Origin: Thermosediminibacter oceani DSM 16646
GTDB taxonomy: Bacteria > Bacillota > Thermosediminibacteria > Thermosediminibacterales > Thermosediminibacteraceae
Reading direction: 5' to 3'
Assembly (NCBI RefSeq): GCF_000144645.1
Contig: NC_014377.1
Location: 1,798,001 to 1,862,000 of the forward strand
DNA: 64,000 nt
Shown: in pieces, positions 53,008 through 63,787 of the stretch
How the letters are laid out: the number at the start of each line of letters is the position of its first letter
Numbering within the stretch: the first letter of the stretch is position 1
Notes under the pieces: model-generated
What the model saw: the letters and a program-made list of their open reading frames with translations, nothing else
Database searches by the model: none
What the model was told of the DNA's origin: nothing
Program-made: the position numbers and the translations under genes

Positions 53008-54198
53008 TTATTTGAATAACTCTTTTATTCCTGATAGCGCATTGATTCCGCCGTAGACTTCTAAAATAAAGACTAAAATTCCAAGTACGATCAATATGGT
53101 CGGATGACGGTACTCACCAACTATCTTTTTATTCCTGCAAGCTAAGAGCATGCAGCCCAGGGTGATAGGTAGGATTAAGCCGTTTATGGCTCCCGCAAAT
53201 ATAAGAAGGGTAACAGGTTTTCCAATCAGTATAAAGAACAATGTGCAGAAGACTATAAAGCCTATGATGAATTTAGAAAAGTGCTCTTCTACTGGCTTGA
53301 AATACGTTTTTATAAAAGAAAGGGTTGTAAAAGAGCAACCGACGACAGAAGTAGCGGCGGCTGACCAAAGTACCAGTCCGAACATCTTATAACCCGCTAT
53401 GCCTGCCACGGTTAAAAATGGTGTTGCAGCTGGATTCACCGCGTCAAACTTAATACCCTTCACAGCTACTCCCAGATTTGCTAAAAATAGAGCGTATCTC
53501 ATTATGCCAGCAACTACTATTCCGAGCACAGCACTCTTGGTAGCTTCACTCACTGCTTTAATGCCTTTCATATTTCCTTCAATAAGACGATGTCCTCCTG
53601 CAAAGGTAATATAACCGCCTACTGTTCCACCTATTAGTGTAATCATTGGTAAAAAGTCAAATTGAGTTGGAGCAAAGGTACGTACTGCAACTTCTCCTAT
53701 TGGGGGATTCGCAGCCACTGAAACATAGGCGGCCAGCAAGACCATAAAAATGCCTAGAATTTGGGCAAACCTGTCCATTGCATTTCCAATTTCTTTTGAG
53801 GTAAATATGAGTATACACATAATAGCGGATATGACCGCTCCCCAACGGGCATCAATTCCAAATATGGTATTTAAGCTCATCCCAGTGCCAGCTATATTTC
53901 CGATATTGAAAGCTATGCCGCCAATCACGACAATTAGAGACACGAAATAACCAAGTCCCGGCAGTACTTCATTCGCTATTTCCTGGCCTCGCTTGCCCGC
54001 GGCTACTATAATGCGCCAGACATTTACCTGGACTATTATATCGACTATTATTGTCACTAGAATTATTGCGCTAAAACTGGCCAAGTATTGTTGAGTAAAT
54101 ACTGCGGTCTGCGTCAGAAAACCAGGACCTATGGCAGAGGTAGCCATCAAGAAAGCTGCACCAACCAGCATGCTTAACGAATATGGTCTTTTCTCCAA
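53008..54198 (-). CDS. YcsG-like Nramp-family transporter
   Basis: A membrane protein of about 396 residues with 11 hydrophobic segments, a distant Nramp relative (GPGFLTQTAVFTQQYLA near the start in place of the metal-binding DPGN). In B. subtilis ycsG lies beside ycsF (pxpA), so an organic substrate such as pyroglutamate is more likely than a metal (inference). A TTG at 54198, 8 bases after aaggagg, is preferred to the TTG at 54204. A sigma-54 promoter and a TTTCGCACA palindrome lie upstream. Confidence 0.82.
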   Translation of the reverse strand: MEKRPYSLSMLVGAAFLMATSAIGPGFLTQTAVFTQQYLASFSAIILVTIIVDIIVQVNVWRIIVAAGKRGQEIANEVLPGLGYFVSLIVVIGGIAFNIGNIAGTGMSLNTIFGIDARWGAVISAIMCILIFTSKEIGNAMDRFAQILGIFMVLLAAYVSVAANPPIGEVAVRTFAPTQFDFLPMITLIGGTVGGYITFAGGHRLIEGNMKGIKAVSEATKSAVLGIVVAGIMRYALFLANLGVAVKGIKFDAVNPAATPFLTVAGIAGYKMFGLVLWSAAATSVVGCSFTTLSFIKTYFKPVEEHFSKFIIGFIVFCTLFFILIGKPVTLLIFAGAINGLILPITLGCMLLACRNKKIVGEYRHPTILIVLGILVFILEVYGGINALSGIKELFK

Positions 54199-54243
54199 AT
54201 GCAATTCCTCCTTTTTTTAAAATTGTTTGATTGTTACTACCAA

Positions 54244-54262
54244 TATGCAAATTTTGTTCCAC
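54244..54262 (-). promoter_or_regulatory. sigma-54 promoter of the ycsG-like gene
   Basis: Minus strand TGGAAC-AAAAT-TTGCAT with GG and GC 10 bases apart; AAAATTTGCAT is identical to the pxpA promoter. About 50 bp before the start codon. Confidence 0.75.
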
Positions 54263-54332
54263 GCAAAAGGCTCTTCATATGAGTGTTTTTCCTTATTAAA
54301 ACCGATCAATAAGCCGCCTCAATTCCGATATT

Positions 54333-54345
54333 GCACAAAATGTGC
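54333..54345. promoter_or_regulatory. palindrome GCACAAAATGTGC, candidate activator site
   Basis: Perfect inverted repeat GCAC-N5-GTGC about 70 bp upstream of the -24 element of the ycsG-like promoter, within the normal range for NtrC-type enhancers. On the minus strand it reads TTTCGCACATTTTGTGCAA. Confidence 0.55.
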
Positions 54346-54433
54346 GAAATCGAACAGAAAAAGAATCGTCTAAATTTGCTTTAATATATTTTTAGAATAC
54401 TACCGGTGAGCAAAAGGGAATTTAATTTTACAT

Positions 54434-54462
54434 TTGTATCACCGAAATAAATAACGTATTAT
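54434..54462 (+). promoter_or_regulatory. sigma-A promoter of corA
   Basis: TTGTAT (54434-54439), 17 bp, TATTAT (54457-54462), 37 bp before the corA start. Confidence 0.55.
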
Positions 54463-54499
54463 ATAATTGAAAAACACATAGATTAACTGGAGGTATGTC

Positions 54500-55462
54500 A
54501 TGCTCACTCTCCTGTCATACAGCATGTCTAAAGGCTTATCGGTGCTCCGAGATCTTAATGAAATAAAAGCAAGAATATGCAGTACAAAAGACGACCTTTT
54601 CTGGTTGGATATGACCTCCCCAGACAAAGAGGAGATTTCCGTGCTGACAGATTGCTTTCATTTTCATCCCCTTACCATCGAAGACTGTCTTTATAGGTTG
54701 CAGAGGCCCAAAATTGAGGAATACGAAGGATATTATTTCATCGTGCTCCATGCACTTTCGGGAGATATTAAGAAGGAACCTATGGAATTCAACGTTTATA
54801 TGTCCCACAATTACCTAGTAACCTTTCACTGGAAGCCGCTGTCATGTGTCGATAACCTCATAGAGCATTTCATAAAAAATCCTGCGGTCTTCCAAAAAGG
54901 TGTTGATTTTCTGCTGTACAGCATCTCTGATACCCTGGTCGATGAATACTTCCCTCTGCTTGATGACCTGGATGAGCGCCTTTCCATCATAGAGGATTCG
55001 ATATTCGGCCGTCCCGAGAAAAATCTGCCATCCAGGATTTTCGATATCAAGCAGGAAATCTTGCGAATCAGGAAGATACTCTCTGCCCAGCGCGAAGTTT
55101 TCAACATGGTGCTGCGCCACGATTTTCCTTACATACGCAGTGAAAGCCGCCTCTTTCTTATGGACGTGTACGATCACCTGTTAAGGCTGTTCGATACCGT
55201 GGATCTTTATTCCGAAAGGGTTTCAGGAGCCCTGGAGTCCTATCTTACAATAGTATCTAATCTAACTAACGAGATCATGAAGGTGCTGACAATATTTACG
55301 GCTATAATGATGCCCCTCACTTTAATAGCAGGTATATACGGCATGAATTTCAAGTACATGCCGGAGCTGAACTGGCGGTGGGGCTACCCATTTACATTAC
55401 TGCTCATGGGATTAACCGCCATCGGTTTGATCTGGTTTTTCAAGAGAAAGAGATGGTTGTAA
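54500..55462 (+). CDS. corA: CorA family magnesium transporter
   Basis: Pentameric Mg2+/Co2+ channel. The 320 residues comprise a large cytoplasmic N-terminal domain (FWLDMTSPDKEE, HPLTIEDCL, VDEYFPLLDDLDERLSIIED), a long helix, then two C-terminal membrane helices with the signature YGMNFKYMPE between them and a basic tail (FKRKRWL). ggaggt precedes the ATG. It is monocistronic with its own promoter and terminator. Confidence 0.93.
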   Translation: MLTLLSYSMSKGLSVLRDLNEIKARICSTKDDLFWLDMTSPDKEEISVLTDCFHFHPLTIEDCLYRLQRPKIEEYEGYYFIVLHALSGDIKKEPMEFNVYMSHNYLVTFHWKPLSCVDNLIEHFIKNPAVFQKGVDFLLYSISDTLVDEYFPLLDDLDERLSIIEDSIFGRPEKNLPSRIFDIKQEILRIRKILSAQREVFNMVLRHDFPYIRSESRLFLMDVYDHLLRLFDTVDLYSERVSGALESYLTIVSNLTNEIMKVLTIFTAIMMPLTLIAGIYGMNFKYMPELNWRWGYPFTLLLMGLTAIGLIWFFKRKRWL

Positions 55463-55467
55463 TCATA

Positions 55468-55506
55468 AAAAAAGCTTCCTGACCTGCAAAAGGTCGGAAG
55501 CTTTTA
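55468..55506 (+). terminator. terminator of corA
   Basis: Stem aaaagcttcc-t-gacct / aggtc-ggaagctttt with one bulged base and a gcaa loop, followed by a U-rich end. Confidence 0.85.
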
Positions 55507-55585
55507 TCATCTCATGAATATCGGTGCGAACACCAAGCCCATGATGGTATGAGCTTTATCCGCATGTTAAGGGACGAACCTGCGG

Positions 55586-55822
55586 TTATTTTAATACTAT
55601 CATCATTAAGATGGACAACGCCAGGAAAGCGACGGCAAATATTTCGGTAATTTTGGCCAATTTATCGTCAATACCCTTTTTCTTACCGAAAAAAGTCTCA
55701 GCACCGCCGGCGATTGTCCCGGAAAGTCCGGCGCTCTTACCCGATTGCAAAAGGACCGTAGCTATGAGTCCAATACACACGAGGATGTATACCACAGTGA
55801 GCACTATGTGCAGACCCTGCAT
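55586..55822 (-). CDS. secG: preprotein translocase subunit SecG
   Basis: Small SecYEG subunit of 78 residues: two membrane helices (about 4-24 and 57-77) joined by a loop with the family stretch LLQSGKSAGLSGTIAGGAETFFGKKKG. The 3' side (55507-55585) has no gene. Confidence 0.95.
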   Translation of the reverse strand: MQGLHIVLTVVYILVCIGLIATVLLQSGKSAGLSGTIAGGAETFFGKKKGIDDKLAKITEIFAVAFLALSILMMIVLK

Positions 55823-55904
55823 CCAATGTACCCCCTTTATTAATTAACGAATGTTATTTTATCATAATATGCTAAAAAACTCAATATTTTCGAGCACACT
55901 CAGG

Positions 55905-55950
55905 CAATAAAACAAAAACGAAGCTCTTCTCCAAAAGAGAAGGGCCTCGG
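55905..55950 (-). terminator. terminator of the DUF4342 gene
   Basis: Stem built on cttctct/agaag with outer pairs, followed on the minus strand by tttttgtttt. Confidence 0.75.
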
Positions 55951-55956
55951 AATAAC

Positions 55957-56382
55957 CTAGGAATCTTTATCGGATTGCCTGTTTTCGAAAACTATCTCTT
56001 CTTTCTCGCCGTTTTCCTTCTCTATCTGTATCGTGCAGCGTGTTACCAGTGCGGCGATTACCCCTATAGCGGCAAGATACGGCGCCAGTATGGCTCCTAT
56101 GGCTCCGACGGTAACCGGAATTTCCAGGAGCACGCGGTCACCTTGTTTTATGCGCAGGCGGGTTACATTACCCTTGCGGATGAGTTCTTTTATTTTCTCC
56201 AGGAGCATGCTGCCTTTTGTTCCGAGGTCCTCGAGTTTAAATCCCTCTTTTTGCTCCTCTTCAAGAATGATGAGCGCTTTTACCACGTCGCCTCCTGCGG
56301 CTTCCAGCGCTTCTTTAGCCTTGCGGTAGGTACAGCCGGTCCTTTCCCGGAGGATATCGATTTTTTGAAGGTCTATTTCCAT
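55957..56382 (-). CDS. DUF4342 protein with UBA-like domain
   Basis: A 141-residue protein. Residues 1 to about 45 form a UBA/TS-N-like three-helix unit (LRERTGCTYRKAKEALEAAGGDVVKALIIL), as in EF-Ts and NAC; the rest matches DUF4342, with a basic segment (RKGNVTRLRIKQGDRVLLEIP) and a hydrophobic stretch (TVGAIGAILAPYLAAIGVIAALV) that may be membrane-inserted. Function unknown. It is a single gene between secG and enolase, with a terminator on each side. Confidence 0.85.
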   Translation of the reverse strand: MEIDLQKIDILRERTGCTYRKAKEALEAAGGDVVKALIILEEEQKEGFKLEDLGTKGSMLLEKIKELIRKGNVTRLRIKQGDRVLLEIPVTVGAIGAILAPYLAAIGVIAALVTRCTIQIEKENGEKEEIVFENRQSDKDS

Positions 56383-56432
56383 ATTTTTTAACCTCCCTTC
56401 ACAGTTTATTCTACCTCACAAAATCGCGTTTA

Positions 56433-56474
56433 TGCAACGGCAAAAACGGGCTCCCCGAAGTGCGAGGAGCCCTA
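56433..56474 (-). terminator. terminator of the glycolytic operon
   Basis: Stem gggctcc/ggagccc with a further cg pair set around the loop, just past the enolase stop; the minus strand continues into gtttttg. Confidence 0.82.
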
Positions 56475-56477
56475 TTC

Positions 56478-57767
<1,290 letters not shown>

Positions 57768-57789
57768 TTATACCACCCCTTACAATTTT

Positions 57790-59343
57790 CTAAAGCCTTT
57801 CTTCTATCAGCGAACACCCAGTCATTTCCGCGGGCTTTTCAATGCCGAGAAGTTCCAGCATGGTGGGTGCCACATCCGCCAGGATTCCCGGGCGGAGCCT
57901 GCAGCTTCGGTCGCTCACCAGGATAAAGGGTACCGGGTCGCTTGTATGGGCAGTATGGGCTTCCCCCGTCTCGAAATCCACCATCTTCTCGGCATTGCCG
58001 TGGTCTGCGGTTATAATTACTGTGCCGTTCTTTTTCTGTACGGCTTCCACCACCCGGCCGATGCATTCGTCAACGGTTTCTATGGCTTTCACGGCGGCTT
58101 CAAATACCCCGGTGTGCCCGACCATGTCCGGGTTGGCGTAGTTCATGATTATCACATCGTATTTGTCTTCGTCAATCTTTTTTATCACTTCTTCGGTCAC
58201 TTCGTACGCGCTCATCTCCGGCTTCATATCGTAGGTGGGCACTTTGGGCGATGGGACAAGCAGCCGGTCCTCGCCGGGGAAGGGTTTTTCCTCACCGCCG
58301 TTGAAGAAAAACGTGACGTGGGCGTACTTTTCTGTTTCCGCTATGCGCAGCTGCTTTAGCCCGATGTTGGATATAACCTCAGCAAAGATGTTCTTGAGCA
58401 ACTGGGGTTTATAAGCTATTTTGGCGTTTTTCACTTTCTCGTCGTACTGGGTCATGCAGACGTAGTGGACCGGGATGAACCCCTTTTGCCGGGTAAATCC
58501 TTTGAAATCCTCTTCACAGAAAGCGTACGTCAGCTGCCTTGCCCTGTCGGGTCTGAAGTTGAAAAATATTATGGAATCCCCAGCTTCTACGACACCCGTG
58601 GGTTTTCCTTCAGCGTCCGTTATCACGGTGGGGATGACGAACTCGTCGGTCTCACCCCTCTTATAGGCCTCCTCCAGAGCTTTCATGGCACTTTCAGCCC
58701 GGAGGCCTTCTCCCAGAACCATGGCGTTGTATGCCTTTTCCGTCCGCTCCCAACGCTTGTCCCTGTCCATGGCATAATATCTCCCGGAGATGGTCGCTAT
58801 GCGTCCTACGCCGAGTTGGGCCATCTCCTTTTCGAGCTTTTCGATGTATACTGTGGCATTTGCGGGGGGGACATCCCTGCCGTCGAGAAAGGCGTGGACG
58901 TAAACCCTATCCAGTCCCTCTTTGCGGCTGAGCTTTAAAAGGGCTATCAGGTGATCTATGTGGCTGTGGACTCCGCCGTCGGACAAAAGGCCCATGAGAT
59001 GGAGGGCTTTCCCACCCTCGCGGGCGCGCCTTACGGCTTCAACGAGTTCCTCGTTTTCAAAAAACCTCCCGCTTTTTATGTCTTCGCTGATGCGGGTAAA
59101 TTCCTGATAGACAATGCGACCCGCTCCTAAGTTTAGATGTCCGACTTCGGAGTTCCCCATCTGCCCCTCGGGAAGTCCCACGGCTAGCCCGCTGGATTCC
59201 AGAACCGTATTGGGATAATGCCTTAAAAGCCGGTCGTAATTGGGAGTCCTAGCGCTCAGTATAGCATTGCCTTCGCGCCTTTCGTCAATTCCCCAACCAT
59301 CGAGAACCATTAGCAAAAGCGGTTTTTTCGACACTTCCTTCAA
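57790..59343 (-). CDS. gpmI: 2,3-bisphosphoglycerate-independent phosphoglycerate mutase
   Basis: Mn-dependent mutase of the alkaline phosphatase superfamily, 517 residues: MVLDGWGI, the phospho-Ser region QMGNSEVGHLNLGAGR, HLMGLLSDGGVHSH, then the second metal site in NYANPDMVGHTG and TADHGNAE. Sporeformers use this Mn-dependent form, which is pH-sensitive and helps store 3-phosphoglycerate in spores. 3 bp after tpiA. Confidence 0.97.
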   Translation of the reverse strand: MKEVSKKPLLLMVLDGWGIDERREGNAILSARTPNYDRLLRHYPNTVLESSGLAVGLPEGQMGNSEVGHLNLGAGRIVYQEFTRISEDIKSGRFFENEELVEAVRRAREGGKALHLMGLLSDGGVHSHIDHLIALLKLSRKEGLDRVYVHAFLDGRDVPPANATVYIEKLEKEMAQLGVGRIATISGRYYAMDRDKRWERTEKAYNAMVLGEGLRAESAMKALEEAYKRGETDEFVIPTVITDAEGKPTGVVEAGDSIIFFNFRPDRARQLTYAFCEEDFKGFTRQKGFIPVHYVCMTQYDEKVKNAKIAYKPQLLKNIFAEVISNIGLKQLRIAETEKYAHVTFFFNGGEEKPFPGEDRLLVPSPKVPTYDMKPEMSAYEVTEEVIKKIDEDKYDVIIMNYANPDMVGHTGVFEAAVKAIETVDECIGRVVEAVQKKNGTVIITADHGNAEKMVDFETGEAHTAHTSDPVPFILVSDRSCRLRPGILADVAPTMLELLGIEKPAEMTGCSLIEERL

Positions 59344-59346
59344 CTC

Positions 59347-60105
59347 CTAACCCTGATCGTATGCAGCTATCCTGTAAAAAGTATCAGCATCGAGGCTGGC
59401 GCCGCCTACAAGGGCGCCGTCAATGTCAGGTTCAGCCATGAGGTCCCTTACATTTTCCGGCTTGACACTGCCGCCGTACAAAATCCTGATGTTCTGAGAC
59501 ACCCGAGCACCGTAAAGTTCGGAAAGCTTATTCCTGATGGCTCCTATAACCTCCTGGGCATCAGAAGGCAGGGCCACCTTTCCGGTACCTATTGCCCAAA
59601 CGGGTTCGTAGGCAAAAACCAGCTCTTTCCCGTCGCGAATATCAACCCCTTCCAGTGCTCTTTCCACCTGGCTTAAGACAACGGAAAGCGTCTTTCCCTT
59701 TTCCCTCTGCTCCAGACTCTCACCCACGCAGATGATCGGTTTGATGGCGTACTTCAGCGCCGCCTTTACCTTCCTGTTGACGGTCTCATCGGTCTCGTTA
59801 AAATACTGGCGGCGCTCCGAGTGGCCTATTATCACGTAATCGCAGGGTATTTCCTTGAGCATCGCCGGGGAAATTTCCCCGGTAAAGGCGCCTTTATCCT
59901 CCCAGTGCATATTCTGAGCGCCGATTTTTACGCCGGAACCCTTCAGCCTTTCAGCCGCGGCCCAGAGGCTGGTGAAGGGAGGGCAAAAAGCTATTTCCCC
60001 GTGAACGTCCTTCGCCTTTCGGAGAAAGGCTTCCAGGAATTCCAGGGTCTCTACGACGTTCTTATGCATCTTCCAGTTGCCTGCGAAAAGCGGCGTCCTG
60101 GGCAT
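59347..60105 (-). CDS. tpiA: triosephosphate isomerase
   Basis: Interconverts dihydroxyacetone phosphate and glyceraldehyde 3-phosphate. With the ATG at 60105 (ggaggtg 8 bases upstream; an in-frame TTG at 60120 overlaps it) it has 252 residues: FAGNWKMHK (Lys), IGHSERR (His), FAYEPVWAIGTG (Glu), and the phosphate loop YGGSVKPEN. About 100 bp separate it from pgk, with no gene. Confidence 0.97.
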   Translation of the reverse strand: MPRTPLFAGNWKMHKNVVETLEFLEAFLRKAKDVHGEIAFCPPFTSLWAAAERLKGSGVKIGAQNMHWEDKGAFTGEISPAMLKEIPCDYVIIGHSERRQYFNETDETVNRKVKAALKYAIKPIICVGESLEQREKGKTLSVVLSQVERALEGVDIRDGKELVFAYEPVWAIGTGKVALPSDAQEVIGAIRNKLSELYGARVSQNIRILYGGSVKPENVRDLMAEPDIDGALVGGASLDADTFYRIAAYDQG

Positions 60106-60222
60106 GGACTTCACCTCCAATTTTTACTAAACTATTTCACTGTCGAATTATTCTTATAGCAGAGCGAGCCTTAGAGCGGCAGGCCGCACGGTAGGTGCCA
60201 GGCTGTTACCTGCCAAATAACA

Positions 60223-61407
60223 TTACTTGTCATTTAATACCGCTACACCGGGAAGTTCCTTGCCTTCCAGGAATTCCAGGGAAGCGCCTCCGCCGGTGGA
60301 AATATGGGTCATGGAATCGGCAAAGCCCAGCTGTTCCACCGCAGCTGCCGAATCTCCGCCGCCCACTATGGTTACGGCTCCGGACTCGGCCATGGCACGG
60401 GCCACGGCAAGCGTCCCTTCAGCAAAAGCCCTTATTTCGAATACCCCCATGGGGCCGTTCCACACCACCGTACCGGCCTTCTTTATTACTTCGGCGAACC
60501 TTTCGCGGGTGGCTTCCCCGATATCGACGCCTATCATGTCGTCCGGGATTTCACTTACCGGCACCGTCCTGTACCCGACCCCTTCTTTAATCTCAGGAGC
60601 AACGACCACGTCTACGGGCAGCAGCACTTCGACGCCCTTTTTGCGGGCTTCTTCTAAAAGGGATGCGGCCAGTTCTACCTTGTCCTCCTCAAGGAGGGAC
60701 ATGCCGATATTATACCCCATACTCTTCAGGAAGGTGAAGGCCATTCCGCCGCCTATCAACAGGTGGTCGACCTTGCCCAGCAGGTTTTTGATTACCCCTA
60801 TTTTATCGCTCACCTTGGCCCCTCCGAGGATGGCTACAAAAGGCCTATCGGGGTTTTCCAGAGCTCTGCCCATCGTCTCGATTTCCTTTTTCATGAGGAA
60901 TCCGGCACCGGCGGGCAAAAATTCCGCCACTCCCGCCGTAGAGGCATGGGCTCTGTGGGCGGTGCCGAAGGCGTCGTTTATATATATGTCAGCAAGCTTT
61001 GCAAGCTTTTCAGCGAATCCCCTGTCGTTGGCCTCTTCCTCTGCATAGAAACGGACGTTTTCGAGCAGCATCACGTCGCCGGGTTTCATCGACGCTACGG
61101 CCTTTTCCACTTTTCCCCCTATACAGTCTTCCGCCATTATTACCTCTCTGCCGAGCAGCTCCGAGAGCCTCCTGGCTACCGGCGCAAGGCTGTACTTGGG
61201 ATTGAACTTACCCTTGGGCCTTCCCAGGTGAGAGGCCAGAATTACTTTGGCTTCACGGTTTACGAGGTATTCGATGGTGGGCAGAGCGGCCCTAATGCGG
61301 GTATCATCGGTTATTGTTCCCCGGTCGTCCATGGGAACGTTGAAGTCCACCCGGACCAGTACCCTCCTACCCTTCACATCAAAATCCTCTACGGTCTTCT
61401 TATTCAT
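60223..61407 (-). CDS. pgk: phosphoglycerate kinase
   Basis: ATP-forming step of lower glycolysis. The 394 residues show [60 protein letters not shown] and [13 protein letters not shown]. Its ATG overlaps the cggR stop by 4 bases. Confidence 0.97.
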   Translation of the reverse strand: MNKKTVEDFDVKGRRVLVRVDFNVPMDDRGTITDDTRIRAALPTIEYLVNREAKVILASHLGRPKGKFNPKYSLAPVARRLSELLGREVIMAEDCIGGKVEKAVASMKPGDVMLLENVRFYAEEEANDRGFAEKLAKLADIYINDAFGTAHRAHASTAGVAEFLPAGAGFLMKKEIETMGRALENPDRPFVAILGGAKVSDKIGVIKNLLGKVDHLLIGGGMAFTFLKSMGYNIGMSLLEEDKVELAASLLEEARKKGVEVLLPVDVVVAPEIKEGVGYRTVPVSEIPDDMIGVDIGEATRERFAEVIKKAGTVVWNGPMGVFEIRAFAEGTLAVARAMAESGAVTIVGGGDSAAAVEQLGFADSMTHISTGGGASLEFLEGKELPGVAVLNDK

Positions 61408-62441
61408 GCATTCTTTCCTCCCTCTATTTCGAGAAGTTTTTTTGCCGCACCCTCATCGGTTATTAGAATCGTAGGCCGGTGGTACTTTAAAAAGGCCCTT
61501 ATGGCCGGCGCCTTGCCGCTGCCCCCGGCTATCGCGATCACCTTCCGGATGTTTTTCAGGTCCTTTACACTGAGCCCCGCGCTGGTGGTGCTGTATACTA
61601 TCCGGCCTTCATGGTCGAAGTAAAAGCCGAAAGCCTCGGCCACCGCACCGTTTTCCAGTATCCTGCGGATTTCGCTTTCGGAGAGGCCCCGCCGGCGGGC
61701 CATTTCCTCCGCACCACCTATGCCGTGAACCACTATATCGGCTCTGCGTATGAGGGCGATGACCTCTTTTATCCCCGGCTCGTTAACGATGGACTCCATT
61801 GCCTCCGGCCCTAAATTGTCGGGCACGTAGAGCAACCTGTACTGGGCTCCCAGCCTGCCGGCCAGTTCCGCTGCTATGGTGTTGGCCTGAAGTTCCACTC
61901 TTTCGCCCAAACCTCCTCTGGCAGGGACCACCACCACGTCCTCATATCCCGTGAGGTTGGGCATTCCCTTGGGAACCTGGGCCATAGTTGTGCCGCCGGT
62001 TACTGCGATAACGTCGCCGTTCTTCAGGCACGACCTCAAATAGGAAGCAGCTTCCCTGCCCAGTTGCTTTTTTACGGTCTCGTCCCTGTCGGAATTTCCG
62101 GGAATAATAAGTACGTCCTCGCATTCAAACTTTTCCTTAATTCTTTCAGCTATAAAGCTCAGGCCTTTCAGGAAATACACGAAATTTTCCAGCCGGGCGA
62201 TGAGCTCTTCTCCTTCACGAGAAACCCTCATGCCCTTAGGGTCGATCTCCAGCAGCCCCAGTTCCTCCAGGCGTTTTACTTCGGTCCTCAGAGGCCTTTC
62301 CGAAAGGGCAAGCACCGCCGACAGGGCCCGACGGCCTATCGGTTGGTTGTAATAAATATTTCTGAGGATGTCAAATCTCTGTTCAACGATCTCGGCCATT
62401 TCGGGCGCAATTTTTTTTAAAAGACTTGCGATTTCTTCCAT
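61404..62441 (-). CDS. cggR: central glycolytic genes regulator CggR
   Basis: SorC/DeoR-family repressor of the gap operon, released by fructose 1,6-bisphosphate in B. subtilis. With ATG 62441 (agggag upstream) it has 345 residues: an N-terminal winged helix ([32 protein letters not shown]) and a sugar-binding domain with [41 protein letters not shown] and [14 protein letters not shown]. Unlike B. subtilis, where cggR precedes gapA, here it follows gap. Confidence 0.95.
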   Translation of the reverse strand: MEEIASLLKKIAPEMAEIVEQRFDILRNIYYNQPIGRRALSAVLALSERPLRTEVKRLEELGLLEIDPKGMRVSREGEELIARLENFVYFLKGLSFIAERIKEKFECEDVLIIPGNSDRDETVKKQLGREAASYLRSCLKNGDVIAVTGGTTMAQVPKGMPNLTGYEDVVVVPARGGLGERVELQANTIAAELAGRLGAQYRLLYVPDNLGPEAMESIVNEPGIKEVIALIRRADIVVHGIGGAEEMARRRGLSESEIRRILENGAVAEAFGFYFDHEGRIVYSTTSAGLSVKDLKNIRKVIAIAGGSGKAPAIRAFLKYHRPTILITDEGAAKKLLEIEGGKNA

Positions 62442-62458
62442 GGAATTTCTCCCTTTTA

Positions 62459-62488
62459 GCAAAATAGCCCGAAAACGGGCTATTTTGC
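62459..62488. other. 13-bp hairpin between gap and cggR
   Basis: Perfect stem gcaaaatagcccg/cgggctattttgc with an aaaa loop (tttt in the transcript), just past the gap stop and before the cggR RBS. No long U run follows, so it is probably an RNA stability or processing element that lets gap mRNA accumulate above the downstream genes. Confidence 0.7.
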
Positions 62489-62489
62489 A

Positions 62490-63524
<1,035 letters not shown>

Positions 63525-63539
63525 TTAATCTATTCTACA

Positions 63540-63560
63540 GCGGGAAAAAGACTTTCCCGC
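63540..63560 (-). other. 5'-UTR hairpin of gap mRNA
   Basis: Stem gcgggaaa/tttcccgc around a 5-base loop, about 40 bp before the gap start. It has no U run on the minus strand. It may shield the 5' end of the mRNA. Confidence 0.5.
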
Positions 63561-63658
63561 CGTTTTTGCGGCTCGTTATAACTTTTACACACCACAGTTT
63601 AAGTTTCTGCAATGAAGTCTTATTTGATTCAATGCCGGCCCAGGAATCTGAACTCTAC

Positions 63659-63697
63659 CGGGATAATTTCTGTCCCTCTATTATTCATTTTGTCCCG
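63659..63697 (-). promoter_or_regulatory. CggR-like operator
   Basis: On the minus strand CGGGAC (63697-63692) and AGGGAC begin exactly 20 bases apart, and the second half ends in TATC; on the plus strand CGGGAT-N6-TGTC matches the half-site. The B. subtilis operator is CGGGAC-N6-TGTC-N4 repeated. It lies just downstream of the predicted start of transcription, as in B. subtilis. Confidence 0.7.
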
Positions 63698-63735
63698 ATT
63701 GGAGTAAAAAAACAAAGATAACCAGATTCTATTTT

Positions 63736-63764
63736 TATATATATAATACCACAAATCCAGCCAA
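63736..63764 (-). promoter_or_regulatory. candidate promoter of the gap operon
   Basis: Minus strand TTGGCT (63764-63759), 17 bp, TATATA (63741-63736). Confidence 0.5.
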
Positions 63765-63787
63765 ATTCCTGCCTCAAGCGGTAAATC

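Noticed and set aside
55555-55585. tRNA fragment after secG (ggttcgtcc on the minus strand)
   Set aside because: Only a T-loop-like string; no acceptor, D or anticodon stems.
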